Source: RDXT01 sp033765305
GTDB taxonomy: Bacteria; Bacteroidota; Bacteroidia; J057
Assembly (NCBI GenBank): GCA_033765305.1
Contig: JANRID010000016.1
Location: 1 to 64,000, forward strand
Length of the DNA: 64,000 bases
Direction: 5' to 3'
Shown here: piece after piece, positions 8,440 through 20,417 of the stretch
Layout of the letters: each line of letters begins with the position of its first letter
Position numbering within the stretch: position 1 is the first letter of the stretch
Program-made: the position numbers and the translations under genes
The notes under the pieces: model-generated
Told to the model about the DNA's origin: nothing
The model's input: only the letters and a program-made list of their open reading frames with translations
Database searches by the model: none

Positions 8440-9060
8440 TCACTCCAGGTCCAGGCGCAGCTGCTCCGCCGCCAGCAGGCGGAAGCTCATCCGGTGGTGG
8501 GGCGAGGGGCCGTGCCGCAGAATGGCGGCCCGGTGCGCAGCGGTGGGGTAGCCTTTGTTCCGGTGCCAGCCGTAGGCCGGCCATTGGGCGTCGAGTTCCT
8601 CCATGAGCGCATCCCGGCAGGTTTTGGCCAGGACGGAAGCTGCTGCGATATGCAGGAAGCGGGCATCGCCTTTGACCTGGCACTCGTGCGGAATCTCTCC
8701 GAAGCGCCGGAGGCGGTTGCCGTCCACCGCGATATGGGCCGGGCGCAGGCCCAGCCCGCGCAGCGCCTCGTGCATCGCCTCGAAGGTGGCGTTGAGGATG
8801 TTGACCTCGTCGATGCGCTGCGGCGGCACGATGCCTACGGCCCAGGCTAGGGCCTGGGCTTCGATGAGCGGCCGCAGCCGCAGCCGCTCCGCCTCGCCGA
8901 GCTGCTTGGAGTCGGTGAGCCCCGGCAGCTCGGCATCCGGCGGCAGAATGACTGCCGCCGCCACCACCGGGCCCGCCAGGCAGCCGCGTCCGGCTTCATC
9001 CACTCCCGCCTCCGGGCTGAGGCCGCTGCATTGCCGCTGAAGCGTGCGCTGTAGTTCCAT
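8440..9060 (-). CDS. rnhB: Ribonuclease HII
   Basis: RNase HII cleaves the RNA strand of RNA-DNA hybrids and excises misincorporated ribonucleotides. The 206-residue product has all family signatures: VDEAGRGCLAGPVVAAAV (about residues 20-37, giving the first catalytic Asp-Glu pair), LTDSKQL, the central IAVDGN Asp (about 112-117), and ASVLAKTCRD with the last acidic residue. Length is typical (about 200). A box close to the -7 consensus (TATATTGG, minus strand, 9072-9065) lies only 4 bases from the ATG, suggesting a very short leader. The next gene on the strand starts 56 bp downstream from its own promoter. Confidence 0.97.
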   Translation of the reverse strand: MELQRTLQRQCSGLSPEAGVDEAGRGCLAGPVVAAAVILPPDAELPGLTDSKQLGEAERLRLRPLIEAQALAWAVGIVPPQRIDEVNILNATFEAMHEALRGLGLRPAHIAVDGNRLRRFGEIPHECQVKGDARFLHIAAASVLAKTCRDALMEELDAQWPAYGWHRNKGYPTAAHRAAILRHGPSPHHRMSFRLLAAEQLRLDLE

Positions 9061-9201
9061 CCGGCCAATATACGCGTTCGGGCCGTCCGCCCGGCAGCCC
9101 TTCGCCGCCCGGTGGCGCAGCCTCCCGCACCGGTCGCGGGCCTGCTTGGTCCACCCGCCTAAACTTCTGAAGGCGTGCTTTCGTTATTAATTTGTTAACC
9201 G

Positions 9202-9209
9202 TAATTTCG
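9202..9209 (+). promoter_or_regulatory. Possible -7 box upstream of the 9236 gene
   Basis: TAATTTCG matches TAnnTTTG at seven of eight positions, with a weak TTCG about 18 bases upstream. It sits in a short AT-rich stretch, 27 bases before the ATG at 9236. The surrounding 15-mer GTTAACCGTAATTTC recurs exactly at 59694-59708. Confidence 0.4.
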
Positions 9210-9235
9210 CATTCGGAAAACACGTAATTCAGTGT

Positions 9236-9466
9236 ATGCAAGCAGAACATGTCCGCACCTCGATCCGTTCTCTCGTTGACCGTATTCAAGATGAAGCTCT
9301 GCTGGCGGCCTGTTATGAAGTAGTCAGGCAGCTGGCAGCTGTGCAGGACCGGCTGGAGGATGCAGCAGGAGATCTTTCCGACGCAGACGCCCGCCCGGTG
9401 CATACAGCCCCGCTGCTGAATCTGCCGAAACCCGAAGAGCAGGAATATGCGGTGAGCATTTGGTAG
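9236..9466 (+). CDS. Small acidic helical protein of unknown function
   Basis: The 76-residue product is predominantly helical in its first 50 residues (VRTSIRSLVDRIQDEALLAA and QLAAVQDRLEDAAGD), followed by a flexible tail ending QEYAVSIW. It has no signal peptide or membrane segment and no recognised domain. It is placed 16 bp upstream of the T9SS cargo gene, in the same direction, and is likely to share its transcript. An AT-rich promoter-like region precedes it. Function unknown; the amphipathic helices suggest a binding partner or self-association. Confidence 0.6.
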   Translation: MQAEHVRTSIRSLVDRIQDEALLAACYEVVRQLAAVQDRLEDAAGDLSDADARPVHTAPLLNLPKPEEQEYAVSIW

Positions 9467-9482
9467 ACACATATCGAATCGT

Positions 9483-11750
9483 ATGAAAACGCTGCGCTGG
9501 TGGGCAATGGCATGGGCACTGGGAATGGGGTGGATGGGAACCGGAACTGCGCAGCCCTTTTCGCTGCAGCGGCATATCCCGGTTTCCGATCAGCAGGGCC
9601 AGCCCATTCCCAACCCCTGGTCCGGGGGCAACAACAACGTCCAGTACTCCTCCCTCGACCTGAACGGCGACGGCAAACAGGATCTCGTTGCCTTCCAGCG
9701 CGATGGCGCCCGCTTTGTGCCCTATATTTCCGAAGGCCAGCCGGGCGAGATAAAATTCCGGTACGCGCCGGAATATTGGCACAACTTCGACAGCTGCGCC
9801 TGCGTGCAGTGGGCCCTGCTTGTGGATTACACCTGCGACGGGCGGCCCGATCTGTTCTGCGGCGCCGGATCCGGGCAGAATTTCAAGGTATATGAGCAGG
9901 TGCTCTATCCGGGCGATTCCGTAGGCTTTGTCCTGCGGCATAATCCCCTGCTGACCCAGTCCAACACCTTGCTCAACCTCTACCAGACCCGCACGGATAT
10001 CCCGGCGATCGTGGATGTGGATTACGACGGCGATATCGACATCATCGCGACCCAGGCTGGCTTCAATACCTTCGCCCTGCACCGCAACAGGGCTGTCGAA
10101 CTCTTCGGGCGCTGCGACACGCTGGTGTTTTTCCGCGAAACCTCCTGCTGGGGGCATTTTTACGAAAGCAGCACGACAAACGATCTCTTCGTCGCCGACA
10201 CGGTCTTCTGCCCGCGCAGCACCGGCGATGAGCTTCCGCTCGATCCGGGCGGCAGCGCCCGGCATGAAGGCGGCGCTCTGCTGGTGCTCGACCTGAATGC
10301 CGACTCGCTGATGGACGTGCTCGTCAGCGATGTGTCGTATCCGTCGGTCACGGCTGCATTCAACGGCGGCACGGTCGCACAGGCGTTTATGGATTCCACC
10401 GAAATCTTCTACCCGGCCGGCGATGTGCCGATCGATGTGGAGATTTTTCCGGCGATGTTTCACCTGGATGTAAACAACGACGGCATCCGCGATCTGCTGG
10501 CGGCGCCTAACCTGAAGCCTGGGGCTGAAAATGTCAACCAGGTGGTGGTGTATATCAACGAAGGCACGGATACGTATCCGGATTTCCGCTTCCGGGGCCG
10601 GACCTTCCTGCCCGCAGGCCAGCTCGATGCCGGGGACAACGCCGTACCGGCCTTCTTTCAGTACGACGCCGACGGCCTGCCCGACCTGATGATCGGCGGA
10701 TCGTACAGCAACTACAAAGCCAGCCCAGGCTTGCAGGCCACCACCGAACTGCTGCTGCTGCGCAATACCGGCACAGCAGCAGCGCCTGCCTATCGCGTCG
10801 TGACGCGCAATTTCCTCGATGTAGGCGAGCTGAGCCCGCCTGCGTCCGATCTGGCGCCTGCGGCAGCCGACCTCGACGGCGACGGGGACCAGGACATTTT
10901 CCTCGGCTGCGCCCGCGGCACCATCTATCATTACCGAAATCTGGCTCCGCCCGGGCAGCCTGGCATGTACTTGCCGGTATCCGGTACCTGGCTGCGTACC
11001 AGCAACGGGGACTCCATCGACATCGGCAATGCCAGCGCGCCCGAATTCTACGATTTCGACGGCGACGGCGATCTCGATCTGTTCGTAGGCAGCCAGCGCG
11101 GCCGGATTGCCTACTACCGCAATGAAGGCACGCCCCAGCAGCATGCCTTTGTACTGGTGACCGCCCAGTTCGGGCAGATCCAGCTGAGCAACGATTTCAA
11201 TTCGCCGTTCAGCGGCTATGCCCGCCCGCGGATCGCCGACTACGATGGCGATGGCCAGCCGGAGCTGCTCGCCGGCGAGGAGACCGGCCTCACCGAGATC
11301 TACGACAGCTTCAGCAGCGGCCTTTCCGCAGCGCTGGTGAAGTCGGGGGATCTCTTCGGCTTCGATGCCGGCGCCTACGCCGCGCCTGCGGCTGCGGTGA
11401 TCGATACCTCCGGGCAGCTCACCTACGTCATCGGCAATGCCAATGGCGGGGTATATCTCTGGGCCCGCAGCAGCGGCCAGCAGACGACCAGCAGCGGACG
11501 TCCGCTTCCGGAGACAGGCATTCAGCTCTGGCCCAATCCGGCCGGCCCGGAGGCGCTTCTCCGGCTCGATGCGCAGATCGCCCTGCCCGCCACGCTCCGC
11601 CTGCTCAGCCTGCAAGGGCAGATCCTGATGGAGCGCACCCTTTACGCGCCGGAAACCCGCCTGGACCTCGGCACCCTGCCCGGCGGCCTGTATCTGCTGG
11701 AAGTGCAGGCAGGCGGCCAGCGCCGTACGGCGCGGCTGCTGAAACGCTGA
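9483..11750 (+). CDS. FG-GAP/VCBS-repeat protein with T9SS C-terminal sorting domain
   Basis: The 755-residue protein has a signal peptide (about residues 1-24, ending GTGTAQ) and a series of calcium-binding-type FG-GAP/VCBS units with D-x-(N/D)-G-D motifs: DLNGDGKQDLV, DYDGDIDII, DVNNDGIRDLL, DLDGDGDQDIFLG, DFDGDGDLDLFVG and DYDGDGQPELLAG. These usually form a beta-propeller. The last 80 residues are a T9SS type A sorting domain: WPNPAGPEALLRL, then a beta-sandwich ending GLYLLEVQAGGQRRTARLLK. It should cross the outer membrane by the type IX system and be released or anchored at the surface. No catalytic domain is recognised; an adhesive or structural role is possible. It follows the 76-residue gene closely. 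Confidence 0.9.
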   Translation: MKTLRWWAMAWALGMGWMGTGTAQPFSLQRHIPVSDQQGQPIPNPWSGGNNNVQYSSLDLNGDGKQDLVAFQRDGARFVPYISEGQPGEIKFRYAPEYWHNFDSCACVQWALLVDYTCDGRPDLFCGAGSGQNFKVYEQVLYPGDSVGFVLRHNPLLTQSNTLLNLYQTRTDIPAIVDVDYDGDIDIIATQAGFNTFALHRNRAVELFGRCDTLVFFRETSCWGHFYESSTTNDLFVADTVFCPRSTGDELPLDPGGSARHEGGALLVLDLNADSLMDVLVSDVSYPSVTAAFNGGTVAQAFMDSTEIFYPAGDVPIDVEIFPAMFHLDVNNDGIRDLLAAPNLKPGAENVNQVVVYINEGTDTYPDFRFRGRTFLPAGQLDAGDNAVPAFFQYDADGLPDLMIGGSYSNYKASPGLQATTELLLLRNTGTAAAPAYRVVTRNFLDVGELSPPASDLAPAAADLDGDGDQDIFLGCARGTIYHYRNLAPPGQPGMYLPVSGTWLRTSNGDSIDIGNASAPEFYDFDGDGDLDLFVGSQRGRIAYYRNEGTPQQHAFVLVTAQFGQIQLSNDFNSPFSGYARPRIADYDGDGQPELLAGEETGLTEIYDSFSSGLSAALVKSGDLFGFDAGAYAAPAAAVIDTSGQLTYVIGNANGGVYLWARSSGQQTTSSGRPLPETGIQLWPNPAGPEALLRLDAQIALPATLRLLSLQGQILMERTLYAPETRLDLGTLPGGLYLLEVQAGGQRRTARLLKR

Positions 11751-11778
11751 CCTGCGTCTGATCCGCATCCCCTTCCCC

Positions 11779-12663
11779 ATGATTCATACCCTCGATCTCC
11801 GGTTCCAGACCGATTCCGCCATCGCCGCCTTCCTCATCGAAACCCGCGAAGGCCCGATGCTCGTCGAATGCGGTCCGCATTCAACCTTCGAACGCCTGCG
11901 CAGCGAGCTGGCCCGCTACGGCTACCGCCCGGAAGATATCCGCAAGGTGCTGCTGTCGCATATCCATTTCGACCATGCCGGCGCAGCGTGGGCCTTCGCA
12001 CAGGCCGGCGCCATCGTGTACGTGCACCCTGCGGGCTGGAAGCACCTCCAGGACCCGGCCCGGCTCTACCAGTCGGCCAAGCGCATCTATGGCGATCTCA
12101 TGGAGACGCTCTGGGGTGAAATGCACTCCATTCCGGAGGCGCAGCTGATCGCAGTCGAAGACGGCGCAGCCGTTGAACTGGGAGAATACACATTCACCGC
12201 CTGGCATACCCCCGGCCATGCGGTGCATCACATTGCCTGGGAAACGGAAGCAGGCATCTTTACGGGCGATGTGGGCGGGGTAAAAATCCTCGGCGGCCCG
12301 GTGGTGCCGCCCTGCCCGCCGCCGGATATCGATCTGGAAGCCTGGCAGGCTTCGATTGCGCGCCTGCGGGCGCTTGCGCCCGCAAGGCTGTACCTGACCC
12401 ATTACGGTGCCGTGGACGATGTGGCAGCACACCTGGATGCGCTCGAAAGCCGCCTGCTCGACTGGGGCGCCTGGATGAAAATCCGCTTCGAGGCAGGCCG
12501 GACTGTGCAGGACGTGACCCCCGAGTTCCAGGCATATGCCGCAGACCAGCTCCGGGATGCGGGCATCCCGGACGAGATTGTCCGGAAGTATGAAGCAGCC
12601 AATCCAGCCTTCATGAGCGTCGCAGGCCTGCTCCGCTACTGGGAAAAGCGCAGCGCGCTGTAG
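11779..12663 (+). CDS. MBL-fold metallo-hydrolase
   Basis: The 294-residue cytoplasmic protein carries the full metallo-beta-lactamase-fold ligand set: SHIHFDHAG (HxHxDH, about residues 57-65), a further His in TPGHAVHH, the bridging Asp in FTGDVGG and a final His in LTHYG. Two zinc or iron ions would be bound. The family includes glyoxalase II-like hydrolases, lactonases and many unassigned enzymes, and the substrate cannot be told from sequence. The C-terminal 70 residues are helical. It starts 28 bp after the T9SS cargo gene and could be in the same transcript. Confidence 0.88.
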   Translation: MIHTLDLRFQTDSAIAAFLIETREGPMLVECGPHSTFERLRSELARYGYRPEDIRKVLLSHIHFDHAGAAWAFAQAGAIVYVHPAGWKHLQDPARLYQSAKRIYGDLMETLWGEMHSIPEAQLIAVEDGAAVELGEYTFTAWHTPGHAVHHIAWETEAGIFTGDVGGVKILGGPVVPPCPPPDIDLEAWQASIARLRALAPARLYLTHYGAVDDVAAHLDALESRLLDWGAWMKIRFEAGRTVQDVTPEFQAYAADQLRDAGIPDEIVRKYEAANPAFMSVAGLLRYWEKRSAL

Positions 12664-12754
12664 GCAGGGACTTTTTCCGGCAGCGGCTGAAATGTAGGCA
12701 ATTGCATATTTTGTACGTGAAATCTACCGTACTGCGTAGTACCTTTCAGCCCAA

Positions 12755-16684
<3,930 letters not shown>

Positions 16685-16745
16685 AATCCTGCGCCCGGCT
16701 GCCGGTTCTGTATCCAGGGTTACGGAAGCTGTGATGTCTGTGTTG

Positions 16746-16753
16746 TATATTTG
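16746..16753 (+). promoter_or_regulatory. -7 box (TATATTTG) upstream of trxB
   Basis: The box is a perfect TAnnTTTG. Only a weak TTAC occurs about 22 bases upstream in place of TTG. Predicted transcription would start near 16760, about 113 bases before the trxB start. Confidence 0.5.
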
Positions 16754-16872
16754 CCCCGAACTTTCCGGTTTTCTTATCGTATGATTACGATAAAAGCGGA
16801 CCCGATGTGCCTTGCCGCACATGCCGCGACTGACTATCTTTCCGCATTCAACAGATTAACGGATCTACGGCC

Positions 16873-17835
16873 TTGAACGCAAACGGAACCTCCCGCCACG
16901 AACATCTGATCATCATCGGCTCCGGCCCCGCCGGCTACACCGCAGCGATCTATGCCGCCCGCGCAGAACTGAAGCCGCTGATGTTCAGCGGCCTGCAGCC
17001 CGGCGGCCAGCTCATGATCACCACCGACGTCGAAAACTATCCCGGCTACCCCGAGGGGATCATGGGCCCGCAGATGATGGAAGATTTCCGCAAGCAGGCC
17101 GAGCGATTCGGCACGCGGATCAAGTATGAGCCGGTGGTGAAGGTGGATCTGCATGCCCAGCCCAAGCAGATCTGGACCGACAGCGGCGAGCACTACACCG
17201 CCGATGCGGTCATCGTCTCTACCGGAGCTTCCGCCAAATGGCTCGGCAAGCCCTTCGAGCAGCAGTACCTCAACTATGGCGTGAGCGCCTGCGCCGTCTG
17301 CGACGGCTTTTTCTTCCGGGGCAAGGATGTGGCCATCGTCGGTGCCGGCGACACCGCCTGCGAAGAAGCCCTCTACCTCTCCAAGGTGTGCCGCCATGTG
17401 CACATGGTCGTGCGGCGGGATGAAATGCGCGCCTCGAAAATCATGCAGAAGCGTGTGCTGGATGCCCCCAATATCCAGGTGCACTGGAATTCCGAAGTGG
17501 CGGATCTGACGGGAGAGAAGCGCGTCGAGCAGGTGCACCTGCAGAACAACGTGACCGGCGAAACCACCGTGCTCGATGCTTCCGCGCTGTTCATCGCCAT
17601 CGGACATAAGCCGAATACGGACATCTTTGCCGGGCAGCTCGACATGGACGAGGCCGGCTACATCGTCAACCGCCCCGGCAGCACCTATACCAATATCCCC
17701 GGTGTGTTTGTGGCAGGCGACGCTGCCGACCACGTGTACCGCCAGGCCGTGACTGCGGCAGGCACCGGCTGCATGGCCGCGCTGGATGCCGAGCGCTGGC
17801 TGGCTGCGCAGGAGGCCATGGCAGGAGCGGTCTGA
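16873..17835 (+). CDS. trxB: Thioredoxin-disulfide reductase
   Basis: TrxB uses NADPH and FAD to reduce thioredoxin. The 320-residue product has the FAD-binding motif IIGSGPAGYTAAIYAAR (about 12-28), the redox-active CAVC pair (Cys 140 and Cys 143) followed by DGFFF, the NADPH-binding VAIVGAGDTACEEA (about 153-166) and the C-terminal FAD motif GVFVAGDAAD. Length is typical. The start is a TTG at 16873; no ATG lies close enough to preserve the N-terminus. A perfect -7 box lies upstream and a strong intrinsic terminator downstream, so it is a single-gene unit. Confidence 0.96.
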   Translation: MNANGTSRHEHLIIIGSGPAGYTAAIYAARAELKPLMFSGLQPGGQLMITTDVENYPGYPEGIMGPQMMEDFRKQAERFGTRIKYEPVVKVDLHAQPKQIWTDSGEHYTADAVIVSTGASAKWLGKPFEQQYLNYGVSACAVCDGFFFRGKDVAIVGAGDTACEEALYLSKVCRHVHMVVRRDEMRASKIMQKRVLDAPNIQVHWNSEVADLTGEKRVEQVHLQNNVTGETTVLDASALFIAIGHKPNTDIFAGQLDMDEAGYIVNRPGSTYTNIPGVFVAGDAADHVYRQAVTAAGTGCMAALDAERWLAAQEAMAGAV

Positions 17836-17904
17836 CCGCATACCCCGCATTCCTGGCGGCTAATCCGCCCATTCCTGCATCTCGCCGGATTCGGTCCGGC
17901 CTGC

Positions 17905-17939
17905 ACCGGAGGCAGCCGTAGCTTTGCCTCCGGTTTTTG
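17905..17939 (+). terminator. Intrinsic terminator after trxB
   Basis: Arms ACCGGAGGCA (17905-17914) and TGCCTCCGGT (17925-17934) pair perfectly over 10 bp, with a 10-nt loop, and run into five T residues (17934-17938). Confidence 0.9.
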
Positions 17940-17961
17940 TATTGACCGACGATCCTCTCCT

Positions 17962-18750
17962 ATGCACGTTGCAACTTCCACCATGCTCGACACCCTCGTC
18001 TCGATTGCTCAGGATGCAGGCGCCGTGATTCTCGACATTTACGCCGATGAATCCCGCTTCCAGACCGAACTGAAAGACAACCAGTCCCCCCTTACCCAGG
18101 CCGACCGTGCAGCGCACGAGCTGATTTCCGCCCGCCTCCAGGCGCTTACCCCGGAAATTCCCATCCTGTCCGAGGAAGGCAAGGACATCCCCTACAGCGA
18201 GCGCGCAGCATGGACCCGCTTCTGGCTCGTCGATCCGCTGGACGGCACCAAGGAATTTCTGAAGCGCAACGGCGAGTTCACGGTCAATATCGCCCTCATC
18301 GAGCAGGGCCGCGTGGTGATGGGCTGTGTGCACGTGCCGGTCATGAACACCACCTACTTCGCCGCCAAAGGCGAAGGCGCCTTTGTCCTCCGCGAAGGGG
18401 CCGAAGCCGTCCGCATCGAAGCAGCTCCCCTTGACCTCCAGGCTTCCGGCCTGCGGGTCGTTGCCTCCCGCTCCCACATGACGCCGGAGGTCGAGGCATA
18501 TATCGCACAATTTGATTCACCCTCCCTCGTTTCTATGGGGAGTTCGCTGAAACTGGTGCTGGTAGCCGAAGGCAAAGCCGACATCTACCCGCGCCTGGGC
18601 CCGACGATGGAGTGGGACACAGCGGCTGCCCAGATTGTGGTGGAGGAAGCCGGAGGCACCGTCATCAACCACGAAACCGGCGCGCCGCTGGGATACAACA
18701 AGGAGAACCTCCTGAACCCGTATTTCATCGTGTTCGCCCGCCAGGCATAA
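17962..18750 (+). CDS. cysQ: 3'(2'),5'-bisphosphate nucleotidase
   Basis: CysQ hydrolyses 3'-phosphoadenosine 5'-phosphate, a by-product of sulfate activation and sulfotransfer, to AMP. The 262-residue product is an inositol-monophosphatase-fold enzyme with the metal-binding set LSEEGKDI (about residues 70-77), WLVDPLDGTKEF (about 88-99) and the C-terminal MEWDTAAAQ. The length fits (E. coli CysQ, 246). A second Met eight codons in (MLDTL) is an alternative start. It lies between two intrinsic terminators and is therefore probably transcribed alone. No sulfate-reduction genes are adjacent. Confidence 0.93.
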   Translation: MHVATSTMLDTLVSIAQDAGAVILDIYADESRFQTELKDNQSPLTQADRAAHELISARLQALTPEIPILSEEGKDIPYSERAAWTRFWLVDPLDGTKEFLKRNGEFTVNIALIEQGRVVMGCVHVPVMNTTYFAAKGEGAFVLREGAEAVRIEAAPLDLQASGLRVVASRSHMTPEVEAYIAQFDSPSLVSMGSSLKLVLVAEGKADIYPRLGPTMEWDTAAAQIVVEEAGGTVINHETGAPLGYNKENLLNPYFIVFARQA

Positions 18751-18791
18751 CTCGCGACCATCTCCCTACTATACGACCTTCTTGACACAGG

Positions 18792-18819
18792 AGACCCTCT
18801 TGCCGGAGGGTCTTTTTTT
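18792..18819 (+). terminator. Intrinsic terminator after cysQ
   Basis: Arms AGACCCTC and GAGGGTCT form an 8-bp stem with a 6-nt loop, followed by seven T residues (18813-18819). It sits between convergent genes and serves the rightward one. Confidence 0.95.
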
Positions 18820-18828
18820 GTCTGCGGC

Positions 18829-19494
18829 TCAGTACACGAGCGCGGGCGCCGTTTCGCGGACGCGCATGGGCAGGGCGGCAAAGCGGTAGCCCAGCCCGGC
18901 GTAGTGGTCCAGGATGCGGGGCAATGCCTCGCGCAGGCGCGGAAACGCCTTCTCGCTGTCGTGCAGCAGCACGATAGACCCCGGGCCCGCATTCAGCAGC
19001 ACATGATTCAGTACGGTTTCCGGCTTGAGCCGCGCATCGAAGTCGCCTGCGATGACATCCATCATGACGATGCGGTGCGTACGGCTGATCACCTCGGCAG
19101 CAGCGCGGGTGATACGCCCGTACGGCGGACGGAAGAGCCGGGTCCGGTGCCCTGTATATTCGGCAATGGCCTGACGTGCGCGGAGGAAGTCGCGCAGGTA
19201 GGATTTGTGCTCAGTCTTCCAGCCGTTGAGATGGCTGTGGGTATGGTTGCCGATGGAGTGGCCCTGATCCAGGATATCGTGCACAATCTCCGGATGGGCG
19301 GTCACATGGCGGCCTACCAGAAAAAAGGTGGCTTTCGCATCGTACTGATCCAGCTGATCCAATACCCAAGGGGTAATGCCCGGCGTCGGTCCGTCGTCGA
19401 AGGTGAGGTAGAGCACCTCGCCGGCTTCATCGGTTTTCCAGAGAAAATCGGGAAACAGCCGTCTTACCCAGTCAGGTATTTTCTTCAGGTACAT
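18829..19494 (-). CDS. Polysaccharide deacetylase (NodB-type, CE4)
   Basis: The 221-residue product is a carbohydrate esterase family 4 enzyme that removes N-acetyl groups from chitin-like polymers or peptidoglycan. All five motifs are present: TFDDGPT (31-37), NHTHSHLNG with the metal-binding HxxxH, RPPYGR, a D-containing motif 4 (DVIAGDFD), and LLHDSEKA. No signal peptide is seen; the N-terminus MYLKKIPDWVRRLFPDFLW is amphipathic and could be membrane-associated. The ATG at 19494 lies inside the end of the HMG-CoA lyase gene (23-bp overlap in another frame), implying translational coupling. Substrate unknown. Confidence 0.9.
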   Translation of the reverse strand: MYLKKIPDWVRRLFPDFLWKTDEAGEVLYLTFDDGPTPGITPWVLDQLDQYDAKATFFLVGRHVTAHPEIVHDILDQGHSIGNHTHSHLNGWKTEHKSYLRDFLRARQAIAEYTGHRTRLFRPPYGRITRAAAEVISRTHRIVMMDVIAGDFDARLKPETVLNHVLLNAGPGSIVLLHDSEKAFPRLREALPRILDHYAGLGYRFAALPMRVRETAPALVY

Positions 19495-20383
19495 AGTGGA
19501 TCTGATTAGGTTCAAAGACCTGCTGCGCAAGCAATTGAGCTGAATACAATGCAGCAGGGTTCAGGGTTGCGGGCTGATGGCGGGATTCGAGGAAGGATAA
19601 GAGGGTTTCAGTTGCGATGTTTCCGGTCAGTTCGTCCTGGGCAAAGGGACAGCCTCCGTATCCCTTGAGGGCAGTGTCGAATCGCCTGCATCCCGCGTCC
19701 CAGGCAGCTTCCAGCATGGGAATCCGCTGGCTGGGATGCGCGTGGAAATGTGCGCCAAAGGTAACATCGGGAAAGCGGGGAATCAGGTTGCCGAAGAGCG
19801 CAGAAATCGTTTCCCGCTCCGCACAGCCGATGGTATCGGCCAGGGCGAGGGTGCGGACGCCTGTTTCCGCCATCCGTTCCGCCCATTCCGCTGCCCAGTC
19901 CACACTCCAGGGATCCCCGTACGGATTCCCGAACGCCATCGAAAGATACACCACCAGCTCTTTGCCCTGGTCGGCGCACAGCAGATACAGGTCCCGGACC
20001 AGCTCCATCGAATCGGCCATTGACCGGCGCGTATTGCGCTGCTGGAAGGTTTCGGAGAGCGAAAACGGGTACCCGACCACGCTGACCTGCGGGAAGCTGC
20101 AGGCGGTCTCTGCGCCCCGCAGATTGGCTACGATGGCCAGCAGGCGCGTATGCGTGCCGCTGAGGTCGAGCTGTGCGAGCACCTCGGCCGTATCGGCCAT
20201 CTGCGGCACCGCCTGCGGCGATACAAAGCTGCCGAAGTCCAGCGTATCGAAACCCACCTGCAGGAGGGCGTTCAGGTACGCTGCTTTGAGCGCCGCAGGC
20301 ACCTGATGGGGCAGGCCCTGCATCGCGTCGCGGGGGCATTCTACCCAGTGCAGGGGGGCGGAGGTGGGGCGGCTGTGTTCCAC
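19472..20383 (-). CDS. Hydroxymethylglutaryl-CoA lyase
   Basis: The enzyme splits HMG-CoA into acetyl-CoA and acetoacetate, the last step of leucine degradation. The product has the HMGL-like TIM-barrel signatures: VECPRDAMQG (Arg 18 and Asp 19), FGSFVSPQAVPQM, LADTIGCAE, the metal-binding HFHAHPS and the cysteine loop GYGGCPFAQDELTGNIATE. The start is a choice: no ATG precedes the essential VECPRD motif, so I use the GTG at 20383 (303 residues); the TTG at 20392 is possible. It is divergent from proB with only 34 bp between the two starts and overlaps the deacetylase gene at its 3' end. Confidence 0.9.
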   Translation of the reverse strand: MEHSRPTSAPLHWVECPRDAMQGLPHQVPAALKAAYLNALLQVGFDTLDFGSFVSPQAVPQMADTAEVLAQLDLSGTHTRLLAIVANLRGAETACSFPQVSVVGYPFSLSETFQQRNTRRSMADSMELVRDLYLLCADQGKELVVYLSMAFGNPYGDPWSVDWAAEWAERMAETGVRTLALADTIGCAERETISALFGNLIPRFPDVTFGAHFHAHPSQRIPMLEAAWDAGCRRFDTALKGYGGCPFAQDELTGNIATETLLSFLESRHQPATLNPAALYSAQLLAQQVFEPNQIHYVPEENT

Positions 20384-20397
20384 TGGCGGCAATCTGT

Positions 20398-20405
20398 TAT
20401 CTTCG
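20398..20405 (+). promoter_or_regulatory. Possible -7 box for proB
   Basis: TATCTTCG matches TAnnTTTG at seven of eight positions, 12 bases before the proB ATG, so the leader would be only a few bases long. No clear -33 element is seen. Confidence 0.35.
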
Positions 20406-20417
20406 CCCTGCAAAGAT

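Noticed and set aside
17919..17926. TAGCTTTG as a promoter box for cysQ
   Set aside because: It matches TAnnTTTG but lies inside the loop and arm of the trxB intrinsic terminator hairpin, so the match is probably accidental.
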